The notes under the pieces: model-generated
The model's database searches: none
Seen by the model: the letters and a program-made list of their open reading frames with translations, nothing else
What the model was told of the DNA's origin: nothing
Position numbers and translations under genes: made by a program
Origin: Salegentibacter tibetensis
GTDB lineage: Bacteria; Bacteroidota; Bacteroidia; Flavobacteriales; Flavobacteriaceae
Assembly (NCBI RefSeq): GCF_020164485.1
Contig: NZ_JAIQZA010000003.1
Coordinates: 121,952-185,951 of the forward strand
Length of the DNA: 64,000 nucleotides
Direction: 5' to 3'
In this document: positions 61,764 through 64,000 of the stretch, in pieces
How the letters are laid out: every line of letters begins with the position of its first letter
Position numbering within the stretch: the first letter of the stretch is position 1

Positions 61764-61862
61764 CGTCATTACGGGCGACGCAGGAGCGCGGTAATCTTTA
61801 GAAAGGAAGCTTTTTGTAAAATTAGAACAGATTGCTTCAGTCGTGCCTCCATCGCAATGACG
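61764..61862. repeat. Repeat B, copy 3
   Basis: Same as copy 2 apart from single changes (CGGGCGACG). The shared flank cgatagtctgtagctgttag follows both copies, so a longer block was duplicated. Confidence 0.85.
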
Positions 61863-62254
61863 ATTTTTCATGAATCAGTCGATAGTCTGTAGCTGTTAGT
61901 CGTTAGAGCTTAAATGTAAAAAACTACCGTCTAATGTCTAAAGACTATATCAATAAAAGTTTTCGCCACGAATACACGAATATTTTAGTCTTGTCTCTTG
62001 ATTCTTGTCTCTTATTTTCTTTTGCCCCTGCAAACTGGGACTGTGCATTGTAAACTGAAAAGCCACCAATACACGAATATTTTTTAGTCTTGTCTCTTGT
62101 TTCCTTTTGCCGGTTGTAGTTTTTATTTTACTGCAAACTGGGACTGCGCACTGTAAACTGAAAAGCCACGAATCCACGAATATTTTTTTAGTCTTTTCTC
62201 TTGATTCTTGTATCCTGTCTTTTCAAGTCATTACGAGACCCGTGATATAAAATT

Positions 62255-62500
62255 TTATCTAGTGTAGGAAAATGACATTTCGAGCAAAGCGAGTTTTAAA
62301 CTCCGTGTGTGAGTGTAGAAAATCAGCAGCGTTAATAATTTTTGAAAGCTTGTCCTGAGTGGAGTCGAAGGGCCCTGGAAAAAATTTAGCTGCTGATTTG
62401 CGGTTTTTTGGCCTTGTTGCCAAAAAAACACCTCCACATAGGGCGCCCTTTTTTGTTTCGTTTTTTGGGCGAGCAAAAAATGAAAAAGGAAACTTCCAAA
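62255..62500 (-). repeat. Structured dispersed repeat A, copy 3, with nested insert
   Basis: Same stem as copy 1 (AAATCAGCAGC 62319-62329, GCTGCTGATTT 62389-62399). Its loop is lengthened by an insertion around 62347-62374 containing cttgtcctgagtggagtcga, a separate dispersed element. The rest (aaactccgtgtgtgagtgta; cacctccacatagg; ttgggcgagcaaaaaatgaa) matches copy 1. Confidence 0.85.
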
Positions 62501-62567
62501 CCAGGTAAGTTTTTTTTTGAATTATAAAAATATAAAAACAAACCTAAATAAGAGGGTTTTAAAAATA

Positions 62568-62666
62568 CGTCAATATTAGCAACGCAGTAGCTTGGTAATC
62601 TTTAGAAAGAAAGCTTTTTGCAAAATTTGGACAGATTGCTTCAGTCGTGTCTCCATCACAATGACG
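62568..62666. repeat. Repeat B, copy 4 (degenerate)
   Basis: CGTCAATATTAGCAACGCAG ... CACAATGACG; left end diverged. It follows repeat A copy 3 directly. Confidence 0.7.
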
Positions 62667-62768
62667 ATTTTTGATGATTCAGTCGATAGTCTATAGCTAT
62701 TAGACGTTAGAGTTATGGAAAAACTACCGTCTCCCGTCTAAAGACTACCTGCTAAATATAATTTTCAA

Positions 62769-62776
62769 TATATTTG
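62769..62776 (+). promoter_or_regulatory. -7 element of the pyruvyltransferase-like gene
   Basis: TATATTTG, perfect TAnnTTTG. It overlaps the TTG at 62774, ruling that codon out as a start. Confidence 0.6.
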
Positions 62777-62815
62777 AGTTTCGGGCCTGGCCTAATTAAC
62801 CCCAAAGTATATCTT

Positions 62816-63667
62816 TTGAAAAAATCAAAACACAGTTCTTACCGTGAAAAAGAAATTCCTTTGTTCTATTGGAGTGAGATCAAATTTATTTTTAGGGAAA
62901 AGGAGAATTATGGTGATTTGCTTTCTAAATACCTGGTGGAAAAAATTAGCGGAAAACCGGTGAAATTTGTTCAGCCTAAAAAGCAGCCCTGGTATAAAAT
63001 GAACAAAACCAATTTTCTTGCGGTGGGTAGTATTCTACACCACGCAACTAAGCACAGTATTGTTTGGGGTAGTGGAATTATAGACCACGAGCAGAAAATT
63101 GCTGAAGCCGATTTCAGAGCGGTGCGAGGGTCACAAACCAGGGATTTCTTATTGAAGTTGGGCTATAATTGTCCCGAGGTATATGGAGATCCGGCGCTTT
63201 TATTGCCGAAATATTACAATCCACAAATAGAGAAAAAATATAAGATTGGGGTTATTCCGCATTATCACGATTATAAAATAGCGGTAAATCTTTTTCAGAA
63301 GGATCCTGAAATAAAAGTAATCGATCTGCTCACAATGGATGTGGAAGAGGTGACCAGGGAAATTTTAAGCTGTGAAAATATAATTTCTTCTTCCCTCCAC
63401 GGATTGATCGTTGCTCACGCCTATAGGATTCCGGCGCTTTGGGTTGAGTTTTCTGATAAGATCTTCGGAAATGGGATAAAGTATGTAGATTATTTCGAAT
63501 CCTTAAAATTTCCTGTTTATAAAGCCGAATTTGTCAAGGATAGCAAGACTGCTGAAGAATTGCTCCAGTTAATGAAGGAGAAACCACTTTTACCTGAAAC
63601 TCAACAATTAGAAAAAATCCAGAAAGGCTTGCTGGAAAGCTGTCCTTTTTCTTTAGGCTTGAGTTGA
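62816..63667 (+). CDS. Polysaccharide pyruvyl transferase family protein
   Basis: About 283 aa. NYGDLLSKYLVEKISGK, VGSILHHATKHSIVWGSGI, VRGSQTRDFLLKLGY, VYGDPALLLPKYY, and the C-terminal IISSSLHGLIVAHAYRIPALW with the family's SSLHG motif. These enzymes add pyruvate ketals (or act as glycosyltransferases) on surface polysaccharides. The frame opens at a TTG (62774), but that lies in the -7 element; the TTG at 62816 (KKSKHSSYREKEIPLFYW) is the best start, as no ATG occurs before residue M at 62998. Confidence 0.83.
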   Translation: MKKSKHSSYREKEIPLFYWSEIKFIFREKENYGDLLSKYLVEKISGKPVKFVQPKKQPWYKMNKTNFLAVGSILHHATKHSIVWGSGIIDHEQKIAEADFRAVRGSQTRDFLLKLGYNCPEVYGDPALLLPKYYNPQIEKKYKIGVIPHYHDYKIAVNLFQKDPEIKVIDLLTMDVEEVTREILSCENIISSSLHGLIVAHAYRIPALWVEFSDKIFGNGIKYVDYFESLKFPVYKAEFVKDSKTAEELLQLMKEKPLLPETQQLEKIQKGLLESCPFSLGLS

Positions 63668-63881
63668 TGAGCCCCATTCCTCGATACAAATTCAATCTTG
63701 CTACCGCCAATTGAATTCACTCAGACTGACTTCTCTATCAAGCTTCGGGTCACCATTTATATGGCGTAAAAGTGGCATATAAGTTATAGATGCGCAAAGC
63801 AACAAATAATAATATATTAATAATGATCGTTGTAATGAACAAAATTAGTTATTTTATTGATTTCTACCGTCACTTCGATTT
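63668..63881. other. Gap before the transposase fragment
   Basis: 214 bp with no gene or clear repeat; probably contains the 3' end of the insertion sequence, but I cannot place its boundary. Confidence 0.5.
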
Positions 63882-64000
63882 CTATGACAAAACCAAGCGA
63901 TTTTGGTAATATGTTTTGTTTTTAACCAATGCCATAGCAATGTGGATTAACTTGTTTCTTACTGCATTTAATACGCTCATTTTATTTTTCCCTTCTTCAA
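63882..64000 (-). mobile_element. C-terminus of a probable IS110-family transposase
   Basis: Minus strand from the window edge reads EEGKNKMSVLNAVRNKLIHI, then AMALVKNKTYYQNRLVLS and TAG. The KMSVLNAVRNKLIH segment resembles the end of IS110/IS902-type transposases. 39 codons only; the rest and the ends of the element lie outside the window. Confidence 0.65.

Larger units (their letters stand above)
60759..62773. other. 2-kb gene-free region of nested repeats
   Basis: Holds repeat A copies 2 and 3, repeat B copies 2, 3 and 4, several cacgaatacacgaatatt and tagtc-type repeats and a direct duplication of about 363 bp (61.4-61.6 kb and 61.76-61.98 kb). Open frames at 61278, 61668 and 61950 repeat the same peptide because the DNA is repeated; I see no gene. 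Confidence 0.85.

Noticed and set aside
61278..62177. Three minus-strand frames sharing MKNRHCDGGTTEAICSNF or similar text
   Set aside because: They lie in repeat B and its flanks and are copies of each other by tandem duplication; no protein features.
53070..63667. Anti-phage defence island
   Set aside because: The only candidates are small toxin-antitoxin pairs; the large genes are polysaccharide synthesis and export, with no recognisable defence effector.

Overview
The window is a stretch of chromosome from a member of the Bacteroidota, almost certainly family Flavobacteriaceae (a relative of Gramella/Christiangramia or Salegentibacter is my guess; genus is inference). The signs are AT-rich DNA, a type IX secretion type-B sorting domain, the Bacteroidota -7 promoter element TAnnTTTG in front of many genes, few Shine-Dalgarno sequences, several TTG/GTG starts, M56/BlaI sensor pairs and many short palindromic intergenic repeats.

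Layout. 1-4735: cysS (cut by the window edge), folE, a large secreted protein with a type-B sorting tail, then a repeat-rich gap. 4736-17917: mostly housekeeping metabolism: gltBD, an acyl-CoA dehydrogenase, anmK, a Glu/Leu-type dehydrogenase, and an exbB-exbD-tonB-folC operon. 17918-19614: two intact tRNA-Val(TAC) genes, three degenerate tRNA copies in 118-bp repeats, then a 386-bp tandem repeat that pairs a broken tRNA with a small GIY-YIG nuclease gene. 19615-28390: a flavin monooxygenase, creatininase-lrgA-lrgB, a Na+/H+ antiporter, and a likely stress cluster (membrane protein, PEP synthase, unknown coiled-coil protein, HPF-like protein). Three promoters in that cluster carry the same Crp/Fnr-like box, always exactly 35 bp before the -7 element. 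28448-32905: a lipoprotein, BlaI, M56-TonB, TPR and lipoprotein cluster behind twin CTA-N6-TAG operators; a second BlaI/M56 pair at 45.2-47.1 kb has the same operator type. 32906-45166: a broken hicB, YciI, a glycosyltransferase, ruvC, hemW, higBA, a cyclase-to-MutS-like operon with a membrane-embedded MutS ATPase, a membrane hydrolase and a DUF885 peptidase. 47.1-50.2 kb: decayed toxin-antitoxin genes, an ABC ATPase, a methyltransferase gene with heptanucleotide repeats, and a broken four-helix-bundle gene. 50.2-64.0 kb: an ABC-F ATPase, then surface polysaccharide genes: wza, wzc, asparagine synthase-like, CMP-nonulosonate synthetase (neuA type), UDP-HexNAc 2-epimerase (neuC type) and a polysaccharide pyruvyltransferase-like gene. 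A ParE-type toxin pair and 2 kb of nested repeats interrupt this set. The window ends in the C-terminus of a probable IS110-family transposase.

The most unusual material is not in the large genes. It is (i) the tRNA-Val / GIY-YIG tandem array, (ii) a structured dispersed repeat whose stem changes sequence but keeps pairing around a nearly invariant 33-nt loop, (iii) a 23-25-nt hairpin insert found both inside tRNA T-loops and inside another repeat, and (iv) two small regulons readable from operator sequence alone. All functions are from reading the sequence; no search was run.
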